Source: Theobroma cacao (taxonomy: Eukaryota > Streptophyta > Magnoliopsida > Malvales > Malvaceae). Taken from it: DNA of 64,000 nt. Made by a program: the position numbers and the translations under genes. Below the pieces are notes generated by a model that was not told the DNA's origin, did not search any database, and worked only from the letters and a program-made list of their open reading frames with translations. Shown piece after piece: positions 10,586 to 23,071 of this stretch (position 1 is the stretch's first letter; each line of letters opens with the position of its first letter). Location of the stretch: contig NC_030854.1 of NCBI RefSeq assembly GCF_000208745.1, forward strand, positions 28,125,624 through 28,189,623, written 5' to 3'.

Positions 10586-13500
10586 ATGAAGCTGCTGTCT
10601 CTGAACTATGATCACAAAGCACTACCTCTTAAATCCATTCACTCTCCCAAAACCACTTACCCAAGAACCATTCAATCTTGCTCTCTCAGGCAGGACCTCA
10701 AAGGCCGGACTGTTGCTGTAAGCACTTCTTAACTTGCTTTTATTTTTTCTTCGTTGTATCACATTTTTCGTTGTTATCTCCAAATTGTGACTTCTTTTAC
10801 TAAGCTTAATCACAATTCAAAGAAGAGGATTTTGCACATTATCTGCGTGCTTCATCCTGATTAGTACTAGCATTAAGATTGGTTTTAACTAAAAGCTTAA
10901 ATTTTGGTTCCAAGTTGAAGGAGTTGCAATGCTGAAAAGGAACACAACGAGAGTTTGGATTTAGATTAATGGGTCATTTTTCTTAGCGGAAATAGTTACC
11001 TAAAACGTGCTTGGATATTCACAAAAGAAGCAATATCATTGATAGCCAAAGGTGTCCACTGCAATTAATTTATTATATTCGCTTTTCCAGTTTTGCGGAT
11101 TTCTTTTCTCTTGTATAATTTCTACTTGTTGGAATTTCAACCTATCATAATGTGCTTAAGGAGTAGGCCCGCTTCACTTGAGAGAGGAATAAGTGAAGAC
11201 AAAGGAAATGAATTATATACTGTAAAATAACAGCGATAAGCAGTTCAGGCGGTAGATAGCTAGCCTTGTGCACTTCAGAGACGAAAGCAAAATTATGCAA
11301 CTTGAATGTTGTCTTATCATCTGAAGCTGTTAAGGAAACTGGCATCATAGAAATTCAATTTAATTCTTTTTTTAAAAAGAAAAATTGGAATCTCTACCCT
11401 ATTTAATCTTGTTTAAGTACTTTCCAGTCATTGTATGTGTGGCTTTCTCTCATTGGCACACAATGTGTTGTTGAAGGATTCTTTTAATGCAAAAACAATT
11501 GATATATCACAGTTGAATTGCAGGTAGTTGGCTTGGGAACATCTGGAAAAGCTGCAGCTAGGCTTGCTCTTACTCGGGGTGCTTCAGTTATAGGTATAGA
11601 CCAAAATGAGAATTTGAGTTTGTTGGAGGTACACTATTGTCTACTCCTTCATGCTCTGAAATTTATTGTGGTCACTAAAAATCTCTTCATATGTGCATGT
11701 GCACACTGGTTCTTTGTACCGAATTTTAATGCATAACTTGCTATTAATTGCAGCAAGATCCTTCTTTTGTGACACTGACACAAACTGGGTTAAGGACAAT
11801 CCTTGGCCACTTTGATTGGAAGCTGCTTAATGATGCAGATGTGGTGGTTGTTTCTCCTGGAGTTCCCCTAGAAAACTATGGTCTTTCGTGTTTGTTGCAG
11901 TCAGTAAGTTCATGTCTTTATTTTAGGAATCTGTTTTCATGAGAAATAAGGGTTGGCAAGCCTATTACTTTTATGTGAACAACAGAAAGACTGACTGTAG
12001 CCCTCTTAGCTATAGCTAACAAAAATCGTTTTTGCAGCACTTGGTAATTCTCATGAACATCAGTTTATAAAATTTTATGACTAATAGGATGCAGTTAAAT
12101 AATTGTGTCTTTTATGGAAACTACTTATTTGATGCTTTTGTATGTTCATTTACAATTCATTCACACGAATTGCATTGAACAGCACGTACTGACATAAGTG
12201 AAGTTACAATAGGACTTTTGCATTTTGGCATCTTTGTTCCTACAGAATATGGAGGGTAATATTGTGATTTTTATCTTGCATTGCTGCCTAATTTCATTTG
12301 CGAAGTGAACAAAAAGGACTGTAATTATGCTTCTATAAACTTTTCATTCCTGCTATGCTCAAGTTAATAATTTTTTTATAATCATTTCTGTCTATATGCA
12401 GGGAAAACAGGTCATGTCTGAGTTGGACTTTGCAGCAGAAGTTCTCCCAAAAAGTGTCAGAATTTTGGCAGTGACAGGAACAAATGGGAAATCCACTGTT
12501 GTAACTTATGCTGGACAGGTTCCTCTACTATTTGGTCATATTGTCTTTGTATCATATTATCTTTGTATTAATGCATTATTCTTGTTGTGTATTCTTGATA
12601 TTAAAAGGTCTCACGTTGCTAGATGTCTAAGATAAGTTGTTATAAAAGAAGACACATGATCACTCTTAGTGGAACCTGAAAAGTAAGAACTGAAATGAAG
12701 TAACATGCCTTTTGAAAACAGGTCTTGTTTAGAATTAGAGGAACACTGCCTCAAACATATATTTTTTAATTGACACCAAGTTAGCTCTTTTATCTTCAAA
12801 AGCTGCATTATCCATGATTCCATGTAACCGTCACTTGCTGTAAAATGAGGGTTCTTCTCGTCCTTCCCAGTTCACTTTCTTTTACGTATGACAATTAATC
12901 CATGGAGCAAAGGGCAATTGAAACCAAGACTTCCTCCTCCATCCTGTTCTTATGGGGGAAGAAATGCCCTCTGACCTATGGCCATGGCAGTATTGACAAG
13001 ATAAAAGCTATAGTAATTGGGGTAGCTTTATATTCCTGTCTTTCTGAGCATTAAGTTTTTTTGTATAAGCTCGCAACACTCTTCCTGTGATTTATGTTTA
13101 TCTTGATCATTTGATGGCAGATGCTTAGTCATTTTGCTATTGAAACATTTGTGGGGGGAAACCTTGGAAATCCACTCTCTGAGGTTGCCTTTCAGTGTTT
13201 CAAATTGCCATCAGAAGAATGCAAGCTTAAGGTGAGTCTCGTTGATGTTCTCCTTTTTCTGAATGATATCTTATCGTGCGATTCACTTATTTTCTCAATC
13301 TGCTTTTTTAGAATCATAAATGTCCATCATCTCCTTAAAGTCACTGTCAACTATCAGTTTCTAATTTTCTCTAATATATAGAAGCACCTATAGACTGTAC
13401 ATTTTGACATTTTCCAGGTTGCAGTAGTGGAGGTCAGCAGCTATCAAATGGAAATTCCCTGTGTGTACTTCTGCCCTACTGTGAGTAACATAGGGAAGTT

Positions 13501-16500
13501 TGCTTGACAACTGCTGAAGTGCTTTTATTTATTAATTTTTAACTTTTAATATGGTGATATGAAACATTTTTGTAGGTTTCTGTGGTATTAAATCTTACCC
13601 CTGATCACTTAGAAAGACACAAGACAATGCTGAGTTATGCAGCAACTAAGTGTCGTTTATTTTCTCACATGACGAACACCAAGTTGGGACTTCTTTCATT
13701 TGGTATGTTCCTTTTTGACACTGCATAAGGAAGTAATCCTTGTTTATTTTATTCCACTTCCACCCTATTCCATATTCATGAATTGTGGACTTGTAACCCC
13801 CTGATGTGTCTAAGGGTCAATTGTCATGGAGATTGCAGTTGCTCTTTCTTTTAACAGCTAACCACATTTTCCTTTTAGGGAATCAGCACTTGGATAAAGC
13901 AATTAGGAAATATTGGAACAAATTTAATCTCGCTTGGATAGGAGCTTTTCCGGGAGTGGAAGTAAGATATATTACTTTACTTGTAGTCATTGGGAAAAGT
14001 TTGTATTTTAGCCATACTTTAATCTCTTTAAATGCCATTTTTATAGTCTAGTTCAAGTCCCTAATAGATATATTGGTGGCCCAAATACATAGATGGTCGA
14101 ATATTTGGTATTCTGGTTGTAGGGCAAAGCATTAGGAAATTAAGTTGCTCTAGGCTGTTGTAACATTGACATTGCTAGGTCCTTTCTTCACTAAATAATA
14201 AAATGAAAATTGCCAAGAAAAAGCCCATGAATTTTAATGCTGAGAATCACACTTATTTTCTTAGAACCACTTGTTATAAAAATTGGTATGGAAAGTATAA
14301 TTTTTGTAATCAGTTGTCATTAATTTGCATGGGATGTTGATGGTAATTGCTTGTACGGGAAAGATTGATATGGAGGCAAAAATTGCCAGCTTTGAAGTTC
14401 CTGATATAGGAGTTGCATCACAACTGCAACTTGGTGGCATGAGAGCTAAAGGGAAGCACAACTATTGTAATGCTGCAGTGGCTGCATTGTCTGTGGCTGG
14501 ACTGGATGTTGGAGTGGATGTTGAAGCCATCAATGCAACAATTGAAAAACTGAGGGCACCACCTCATCGAATGCAAATTGGTAAGCATCATAATTCCAAT
14601 GGACATAGTTGGGGTATTCTTGATGGTTCTGCTTAGCTAAACTATATAGGTGTCATAACGTGCGGGTCTGAAAACTCGATCGCTAGACGTGGATGACTTA
14701 GAGAGTCGAGCTATCTTGGAATCTTTTTTTTAAAACTATAAACATGAATTAGATGAATTTCTATTTTATGAACGTGATGAAAAAGGGTAAAATTCTCAAG
14801 CTTTTTAATTTAATTTTATTTTTGATCTGTTTTCAAAGAATTAGGAACTGATAATAACAAGAGTTAAATTGTTGTGCTTTTTATATGCTTTTGTGGAACA
14901 AATTATGCACATGTGATGCGAGTGAAAAATGTTGGTCATCTAATAATAATTGTCATAAGGAATTTTGATTCATAAAAGTTGAGCATCTGATTACATTTCC
15001 ATTTACATCATTGATTTAAAAAAAAAAAGATCAACTTGATCATATTGGTCTTGTAATATCTTGAGGTGGCCTATTAAATACTCATTAAGCTCGTCTTTTG
15101 AAAAAATCTCCCTCCTAAGCTCTTTAGTCTTGTTTGCCATTTTCTCGCTTTGAAGGCTACCTCTTTCATTTGTATCAATATCCATTCCATTTTAAATTGC
15201 TTCCTTTGGAGGTCTTGCTCATACAAGTCTCCAATTTCTCGTATCCGAAAGTAATCTTGTTTGCTGGTTTCATATTGTTCTTTATAGCCCTCCATGGTTG
15301 CTTCCATTAAATTACAATCGCTCTTGAGTTCTTGTATGGTTCGTTCCTGTAATTTTATCCTGTTTTATGAGGTATTATTAGCGGTTTGCATTCCTTGAAT
15401 TCTGACAATTAAAGATGAACATGTCGTATTTGAACTTTCAAACTTGTTTTTTCACTCATTTCGAGGCTTCTTTCTTTACTTCCTCTAATTCAGCTTCGTA
15501 TTTGCATTTCATATTCATCATTTTTATCTCAAGTTTTCTTCTAACTAGCTCATTTTCTACGAGAATATCTTGAGATTCTAGACCAACAGGGAATTTGGAT
15601 GCACTTTTTGGAGGACATACGACATCTTTTACTCGTTGGGTATGCTAAGCTAAATATCTAGTGGTGACCTCATCAGTGAACCTTCTTTGATTCGCCCTAC
15701 TTGTTTTTTTTCATACTTGAATAATATCTTTGATCTTTTTAAGGGTTATCGGCTCTTTGTACGTGAACTTTAGTTGGTTGAGCTTGTGTGTCATTGGTAC
15801 AAATTGCTCAGATCCAAATTGCCTTCGTACCATTATTGAAAAATAACTAATTACTCTCCAAAGTCCCATTAATGGTACTCATGGTTCATCTCCACACTTG
15901 TACATCACTTGCATCCTAGGCATCTAGGGAGCCCTTCAAGTCACTTTCACATTTACAAGCCTCTGAAGTCTTGCAATTCATTCTTCTTTTTTCTTGTAAA
16001 CTGGCCATTCACTTTCGCAGAATACGCAGATAGGACAACTTTATGAGAGGAACGCTTTTTGGAATCTATCAACCTTGCACTCAAAGTGGCTCTTTATCTA
16101 TATAGTGAAAAGCTGGACACAACCGATGAAACGTCTTTCCCTCTTCCAACGATAATAGTTCAATGACCTCAATGTCTCAGCTATGACGGTAGGAGTGGGG
16201 TTGATGTTCCTTGTTACTTGGTCGAAAAAACTATGATTGAGACTTTAACATATCCTAAAATTTTCGAGAAAATTATCAACCTATATATTGTCAAGGCAAA
16301 GGCAAGATAACCTTGTTCATCTTCTGTATGTTTCTTAATATAACTATTCAGGAAACTTCATGAAAGGCACTTAGTATCTTTTTTTTTTTTCAAGTTTTGA
16401 TCAACCTTTTCAGTTGTGACATTTAACAACTTGGCTAATTTCCTCCGATACCTTGTCTTTTGAACTCTCTAGTATACTTTGTCAGGTTGCATTTGGTCTA

Positions 16501-19500
16501 TATGAAGTAATGATGAGTACTCCTCTATTATCGGTGTCATATCGACTTTATTGAACACGAAACACCAATAAGAAGTATTCTAAAACTGAGTGATTGCCCT
16601 AAGTAACTGATCATCCACGTGCACATAGAGAAGCCATGTGATGTCCCCATACTTGTTGCAGAAACTCTCGATTATTGCGCCTCTATTGCTCCCAAATATC
16701 TTTTATTTCTGAAAAGTTGTTTTGTTTAAGATCAAGATGAATCTTCTCTGGGAGAGTCGGGATATGCCCCTTGGTCAGACAGTTCTTCTCGTTTTGTTGA
16801 GCTTGTCTCATTTGTAGTTCGACCTTATAGTCATTTCTGTACTTATTGAGTGAGCTAACCGATGACGATGCCATAGATGTAATCAAGATTCCTTTAGTCA
16901 ACAGTTATTGTATAGCCAATATTTCGCTATATGCAATGATGCAAATGGGTGCATGACAAATGAAAGAAAGAGGAAAAGAATATTCAAGTTAGTACAGTGA
17001 ATTACATTAACTTGCATTAGAAATAAAAATGGGAACTATTGTCATGGGTATTTATCACGTCGTTGGACGTAATCTACTCCATGATTCTTATTGTTTTAGT
17101 GAGGAATTTAAAGTAGAGGGTGTAAAAGGAGTTCGTTTATGTGTGCCTAATCCAAGGTCATATTCTTTAACGCACGGGTGAGGCTCTACTTAGGGACAGG
17201 GCACTTACAACACTCTATATGTTAAGTTTGGTTTTGAATGAGGCTAAAGGTTTCCAAATTGTTCCTCATTGTGATCCATTTGGATTATTAAGGCACCTCG
17301 ATCCTCACCCATTACAGGTTTCGAATGGATTAGGTTCAATTTGAGTGAGAGTGTTTGTTAGCCCGTGCGGAGGTTATCAGCTCACGAGAGCGTAGCTACT
17401 AAACTCCTTCCTAAAAAGGACAGAGCCCGGGTAGAAGGCTCATGCATGAATGCAACATGTGTTGTGTGTGTGAAGGAACGTACCAACCTTTGATGGACAA
17501 TGTCACATCCCTCTATCCTAAATTCTCCACAATAAAAAAGTAATAAAATAATGACTATAAAACAATTAATGCACAAAACCATAAAGCATAAAACAAATGC
17601 TCGAATTTAAAGGAAACACAGAATTATTTAGGGTTTAAGATAACTTATGATTAATTACAACTTGGCGACTCCACTTGGGAAAAAAAAGAGTCGAGCCATA
17701 ATTAATGAGACAAGCTCAACAAAACGAGGAGAACTATTTGTCCAAAGGGCATATCTTGATTTTCCCAAAGAAGGTTCATCTTGATATCAAACAAAACAAC
17801 CTTTTAAAGATTACAAATATTTGGGAGTAGTGGAGGCACAATAGCCAAGACAATTTTCGCAACAAGTATGGACACATCGCATGGCTTCTCTATGTGCACG
17901 TGGATGATCAGCTATTTAGGGTAATTACTTAATTTTGGGATTCTTCTTATCAATGTTTCGTGTTCAATGAAGTCGATATGACACTGACAATAGAGGAATA
18001 CTAATCATTGCTTCATATAGACCAAATGTAACTTGACAAGGTATACTTGAGAGCTTAAAAGACAGGGCATCGGAGGAAACTAACCAAGTTATTAAGTGTC
18101 ACCACTGAAGAGGTTGATCAAAATTTGAAGAAAAAAAGAGATACTGAGTGCCTTTCATGGAGTTTCTTAAATAGTTATATTAAGAAACACAAGGAAGATG
18201 AACAAGATTATCTTACATTTACCTTGGCAATATATGGGTTGGTGATCTTCCCGAAAATCTTAAGATATGTTGAAGTCTCAATCATAGATTTCTTCAATCA
18301 AGTAACAAGGAACATCAACCCAGCTCCTGCCATCATATTCGAGACATTGAGGTCGTTGAACGATTATAGTTAGAAGGGAGAAAAGAGTTTCATCGGTTGT
18401 GCCTAGCTTCTCACTATATGGATAAAGAGCCACTTTGACTGTAAGGTTGATAGATTCTAAAAAGCGTTCCTCTCATCAAGTTGTCTTATTCGTGAATTCT
18501 GCGAAAACGAATGGCCAGTCTACAAGAAAAATGAAAAATGGATTACAAGACTTTAGAGGTTTGTAAATGTGGAAGTGACTTAGATGGCTCCCTAGATACC
18601 TAGGATGCAAGTGATGTACAAGTGTGGAGATGAACCATGGGTACCATTGATGGGATCTTGGAAAGTAATTAGTTATGCTCCAATAATGACACGGAGAAAA
18701 TTCGGATCCGAGCAATTTGTACTAATGATACACAGGCTCAACCAACTAAAATTCACGTATGGAGAGTCGAGAACCCGTAAGAAGATCCAATATATTATTC
18801 AAGTATGAAAAAAAACAAGTAGGGTGGATCAAGAAAGGTTCACTAATGAGATCACCACTAGATATTTAGCTTGGCATGCCTAACGAGTAAAAGCTGTCGT
18901 ATGTCTTTCAGAAAGTGCATCCAAATTCCTTGTTGGTATAGAGTTTCAAGATATGCTTATAGAAAATGAGCTGGCTAGAAGAAAACTGAAGATAAAAATG
19001 ATGAATATGAGTGCAGATATGAAGTTGAACTAGAGGAAGTAAAGAAATAAGCCTCGAGAAAAGTTCTAAAGGTTTTGATGAACAAAATGAGTGAAAAACA
19101 AGTTTGAAAGTTCAAATGCGACATGTTCATCTTTGGTTGTCAGGATTTAAGGAATGCAAGCCGCTAATAATACCTTGAAAAACAAGATACAATTGCAGGA
19201 ACGAACCATATAAGAACTTAAGAGCAATTGTAACTTAATGGAAGCAACCATGGAGAGCTATAAAGAACAATATGAAGCTAGCTGGTAAGATTACTTTCGA
19301 ATGCGAGAAATGAGAGACTTGTATGAGCAAGACATCCGAAAGAAGCAATCTGAAATGGAATGGATATTGATGTAAATGAGAGAGATAGCCTTCAAAGTGA
19401 TAGAAATGGCAAACAAGACTGAAGAGCTCAAGAGGGAGATTCTTTCAAAAGATAAGCTTAGTGAGCACTTAATAGGCCATCTCAAGATAGTGCAGGACCA

Positions 19501-22500
19501 GTATGATCGAGTTGGCCTTTTCTTTTGAAACCAATTATGTAAATGAAGATGTAATTAAATGCTCAACTTTTATGAATCAAGATTCCTTATGACAATTGTT
19601 GTTGGATGATCAATATTTTTCACTCCCATCACAGGTGCATAATTTATTCCACAAAGGCATATGAAAAGCACAACAATTTAACTCTTGTCATTATCAGTTC
19701 CTAATTCTTTAAAAATAGATAAAAAATAAAAGTAAATTAAAAATCTTGAGAATCTTACCCTTTTTCATCACATTCATGAAATAGAAATGCATCTAATTCA
19801 TATTTATGGTTTTAAAAAAAGGATTCAAAGATAGCTCGACTCCCTAATTTATCCACGTCTAGCGGTCGGGTTCCCGGACCTACACGTTACAACAATAGGG
19901 GTCTTAAATTGTTAAATCTAACTTGAAATTTTCCTGCCATGCCGAATTAGACTATAGAATTGCTGAATTTGTACCTTTGCTGAAATGCATCTAGCACCAA
20001 TCATGCTACGGCTAGACCACATCTTAACAGAAACCTTTTGAACCTTGCACCATTTCCCTCCTAAGAAGGGTAACAACTGCTAAGCCAAGCTTGGGTTGTT
20101 TCCACTAATAGAAACTGTTCCAGAGATACATTCACCTTCTGGACAGAGTTAAAGAAGGTTTTAATAAATCATGAAGACTAAAAATAGTTGTGCTTTAGCT
20201 GAAGGCATTAGCCCTGACAATTCTAGCGAAGAAATGACATTTTGTTTGACATTCTCTTTTTCCTTTTCTACTTTTGTTTAATGGTAGCAGACTTATTAGA
20301 ATTTATGGTGGTTGTGCTGAGTTTTCTAGCCTTGTTATGTTTGTAAAATCCCTCATCAAATTTATTGGCATTATATGTAGATGAATATGGTCGTCTTAAT
20401 TTTGTCTGCTATGCAAGTTATAATATCATAAAGGTCTTGTTTGAGAACAATAAATAAGAAAAAGCTTCTACTATTATGTGCCAGTGCTCAAGTGGTATCA
20501 AGCTGATCTTTAATTTGGAATTATCTATTAGAGCATAACACATGTCCAATGTAACAAAAAAAATTGCCACCTAAGGAAGTTGAACAGCATAATTGATGCT
20601 ATTTACAAGTTAAGTTGTTGTCACAATTAATCACTTATCTCATTGTCTTTTAACAATAGTCCAAACAGGTAGGTTTTTCTACCTCTGAAACGATTTGCAT
20701 GTAAATGCAACACTTAGAGCTTGTTTGGCCTAGTTTTTTTTTAACTTAAAAACTATTATTAAGCTTTTATGAAAAATAATAATTTTTAGAATTAAGCTAA
20801 AACTGTTTGGTAAATTGTTTAACAAAATAAATTATGTAAGCTCTAATTTCAGTTAAAATTACCATAAAGGGTATTCATGTCATCTTCAATCACCTAATAA
20901 GTTATAACGTAATGTTTTAAATTTATATATAATTTCAGATGTTAAAATCGAAGAAATCAATAAAAAAAGAAATAACTTTCAAACTTGTATAGTAGCAATA
21001 GTATTAGATTTTTATTGATCTAACAAGCAATCGGACCATGATGCTTCAATTTAAAAAAAAAAAAGAGAAAAGAGGAAACGATGTATTTAATAGTAAAATT
21101 TTTTTTGGTGAAAAAGAGAGAATCTTTAAAAAGTATTTGAATACAGTTTTGAATTTTAGATTTTTTTTCTCTCAATCTTTGTAAGAATAAAAAAATTCTA
21201 GATTTTGATATTCTGTTGTTGGGTCTTCTGTTTTTTTTATTAGTTTTTGTAGAGAGAGGTAGAGAAGGGGAAATTATGATTTACATTGAAGAATGGTAAT
21301 TTGTAGAGGGAAAGAGAGGAGAGGGAGATTAATTGAGAGGGGTATTTCCTAAAAATTAATGTGTTTTTAAAAGAAGATAAGAAAAAGCTCCTCCCTGGAG
21401 CTTTCTTTTAAGCTCTTTTTTTAAAAATTTTGTTTTTAAAAAAAAAGTTGTTTTTTTTTAAAAGCTTCTCAAAAGATCATGTTTGACCTGGATTTTACTT
21501 TTAAGAGGTAGATAAGTTGAAAGAAAGCTAGGCCAAACGTGCACTTAGTGAAGTTAATTCCATCATATATGTTGAGTTTGAGCATTTAAACTGCTAATTT
21601 TTTATGAGCTAATCTTTAGATTATCTGCCTAGTTCCTGAGCTTTTAGCAGGACACTGCTCCTTTCTGATTCTTGGCAAGTTGTTCATCATGTAGTATGCA
21701 AGGATATCCATGGGCTTACATGGGTGGATGACAGCAAGGCAACAAACGTTGAAGCTGCATATGCAGGACTTACGGGTCTGAAGGGACAAAAGGCAGTGAT
21801 TCTACTTGGTGGCCTTGCTAAGGTTGGATATTTTGCTTTTATTCTGTTTATACTTTTCTTTTCATGACTACTTTGGTGCCTTTGATGTTTGGCTGCAAAA
21901 CTTAGCAAAACGTGATGTTTGTTCCCCCTTTTTGGCATCATAAAATTGAATTAGAGCATTGGATGTGGCTGAACTTGGACTTTGCTTACCATCCCAAACA
22001 TGATATTGGTTGAGTCATGAGATAATGCCTTCTTTTACATTTTCTGTTTCTTAATTCTCTATAAGACTTTCATAGGCAGTTATACATACTATAACCATGC
22101 TGAATATTGGTAGATTGTTTTTTAATGTTCACTTTGCAGGTCTTACATGGACCAGCATCAAATGGTTTTGAACAATTGATAGAGCCACTGAAGGGCCATA
22201 GATGTGTAATAACTGTATGTGAGATGTTTCTTCTTGATATATGCTCGTTTGCTATGTATTGATTTCAGTTTCCAATTCAAAGTTCTTACTTCCTGTGTTT
22301 CTCCTCCTTTTTATTTTTGTGCATTGTTTCTAAATTGCTTTTGTGTGAACGCCCAAAGTTTGGGTCTTCAGGATCCCTGATTCATGACACGTTGTCCAAT
22401 AATGGTCTTAGCATTCCTTGTATTCAAGCCTCAAATCTGAAGGACGCAGTCAAACATGCTAGGAAGATGGCAAAGCATGGTTTGTTCTCTTCAAATATAG

Positions 22501-23071
22501 ATTGTAGTTTATTATGTTCTTTTACTCATATGGTCATATTTCCTTTCTAAGATAAGCTAATTGTCTATCACACAGTTGTGCCAGGTTGCAATCATTATGC
22601 TTATTTAGTTTAGATTCATGATCCTTCTTAGGCAGTACTATTATGTATTTCAAGTTGTTTGCCATGTAACATATATCACATACTCTTGAGTTGTATAAAG
22701 AGAAAAGCTAAAGGTGAAAATATCATAATAGATTATAAAATAGGTGCTCTTGCTTTTGAAACATTCTTGAGCATAATCTCAGAAAATAAACTTTTAACAT
22801 AAAAAGTCAAAATAAGAAAGTGGAAGAGAAAGAGAACAGATTAAAATATCTTGCTTCTAATTCTAACAGCTAAGTTTGCCTTCCAGTGCTTCATTATTGC
22901 CGCCTAGGATTTTGGGTTGTTGGTAGTGATGATGACATTGCATTATTCATATATATCGACATTGATGCAGGTGATGCCATTGTTCTAAGTCCTGGTTGTG
23001 CTAGCTTTGACGAATTCAAAAATTTTGAGCACCGAGGGTTGGTTTTCCAGGAGCTGGCCTTATCCTCATAA
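10586..23071 (+). CDS. murD: MurD-like UDP-N-acetylmuramoylalanine-D-glutamate ligase, plant form
   Basis: MurD adds D-glutamate to UDP-MurNAc-L-Ala in bacterial peptidoglycan synthesis; plant homologues descend from the plastid ancestor. Thirteen exons join in phase: 10586-10717, 11524-11628, 11754-11903, 12402-12518, 13121-13231, 13418-13480, 13576-13702, 13879-13961, 14364-14580, 21695-21822, 22140-22214, 22359-22479, 22971-23071. They encode 509 residues. Residues 1-40 are basic and Ser/Thr-rich, like a plastid transit peptide. Then come the Rossmann-type start [16 protein letters not shown], the ATP loop VTGTNGKST, the central-domain motif [10 protein letters not shown], the substrate loop HRMQIV and [10 protein letters not shown], and the C-terminal LLGGLAK and [13 protein letters not shown]. 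All Mur-ligase landmarks are present, so an active enzyme is possible. Exon 9 begins after a weak acceptor (gggaaag), the least certain junction. Intron 9 is 7.1 kb because of insertions. A partial copy lies 5 kb to the left, beyond the DC1 gene. Confidence 0.9.
14650..16826 (-). mobile_element. Left arm of large inverted repeat: decayed DUF7745-like element copy
   Basis: Lies in MurD intron 9 and reads right to left. Its minus strand encodes broken stretches beginning near 16880 ([12 protein letters not shown], then [11 protein letters not shown] and [18 protein letters not shown]) and ending in a coiled-coil piece near 15300-15010 ([34 protein letters not shown]). Stops and frameshifts break the frame throughout. 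The product resembles the plant DUF7745 family found with mobile elements, recognised from memory and only moderately sure. The outer edge (about 14650-14735) matches the outer edge of the right arm in reverse complement. Confidence 0.72.
16827..17688. other. Spacer between the inverted element arms
   Basis: About 860 bp with no long reading frame. At its right end, near 17662-17682, is acttggcgactccacttggg. This looks like a retrotransposon primer-binding site (TGG start, GC-rich, just ahead of the coding remnant), which would make the right copy a decayed LTR-type element. That reading is only a suggestion. Confidence 0.4.
17689..19903 (+). mobile_element. Right arm of large inverted repeat: decayed DUF7745-like element copy
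   Basis: Reverse-complement partner of 14650-16826, with visible divergence and small indels. On the plus strand it reads through several stops: [20 protein letters not shown] near 17850, then 18125-18373 open ([38 protein letters not shown]), then a PWVPLMGSW stretch near 18640, then a coiled-coil tail to about 19525 ([33 protein letters not shown]). The order FWD ... EEY ... FAIYGLxxFP ... fits the plant DUF7745 family. It is not functional. Confidence 0.72.
20718..21542. mobile_element. Non-autonomous TIR transposon (about 825 bp) with target-site duplication
   Basis: Also in MurD intron 9. The ends are inverted: agcttgtttggcctag on the left, and ctaggccaaacgtgc on the right, which reads gcacgtttggcctag in reverse complement. 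Direct ACTTAG copies flank it at 20712-20717 and 21543-21548. It has no coding capacity and an AT-rich centre with poly-A/T runs. Length and termini fit a hAT-type or similar deletion derivative. The flanking repeat could be 6 to 8 bp, so the superfamily is not fixed. Confidence 0.78.

Noticed and set aside
14650..19903. A Mutator-like transposon with 2.2-kb terminal inverted repeats
   Set aside because: Possible, but the arms are themselves coding remnants in opposite orientation, no transposase is in the spacer and no target duplication is seen. I therefore call them inverted element copies.
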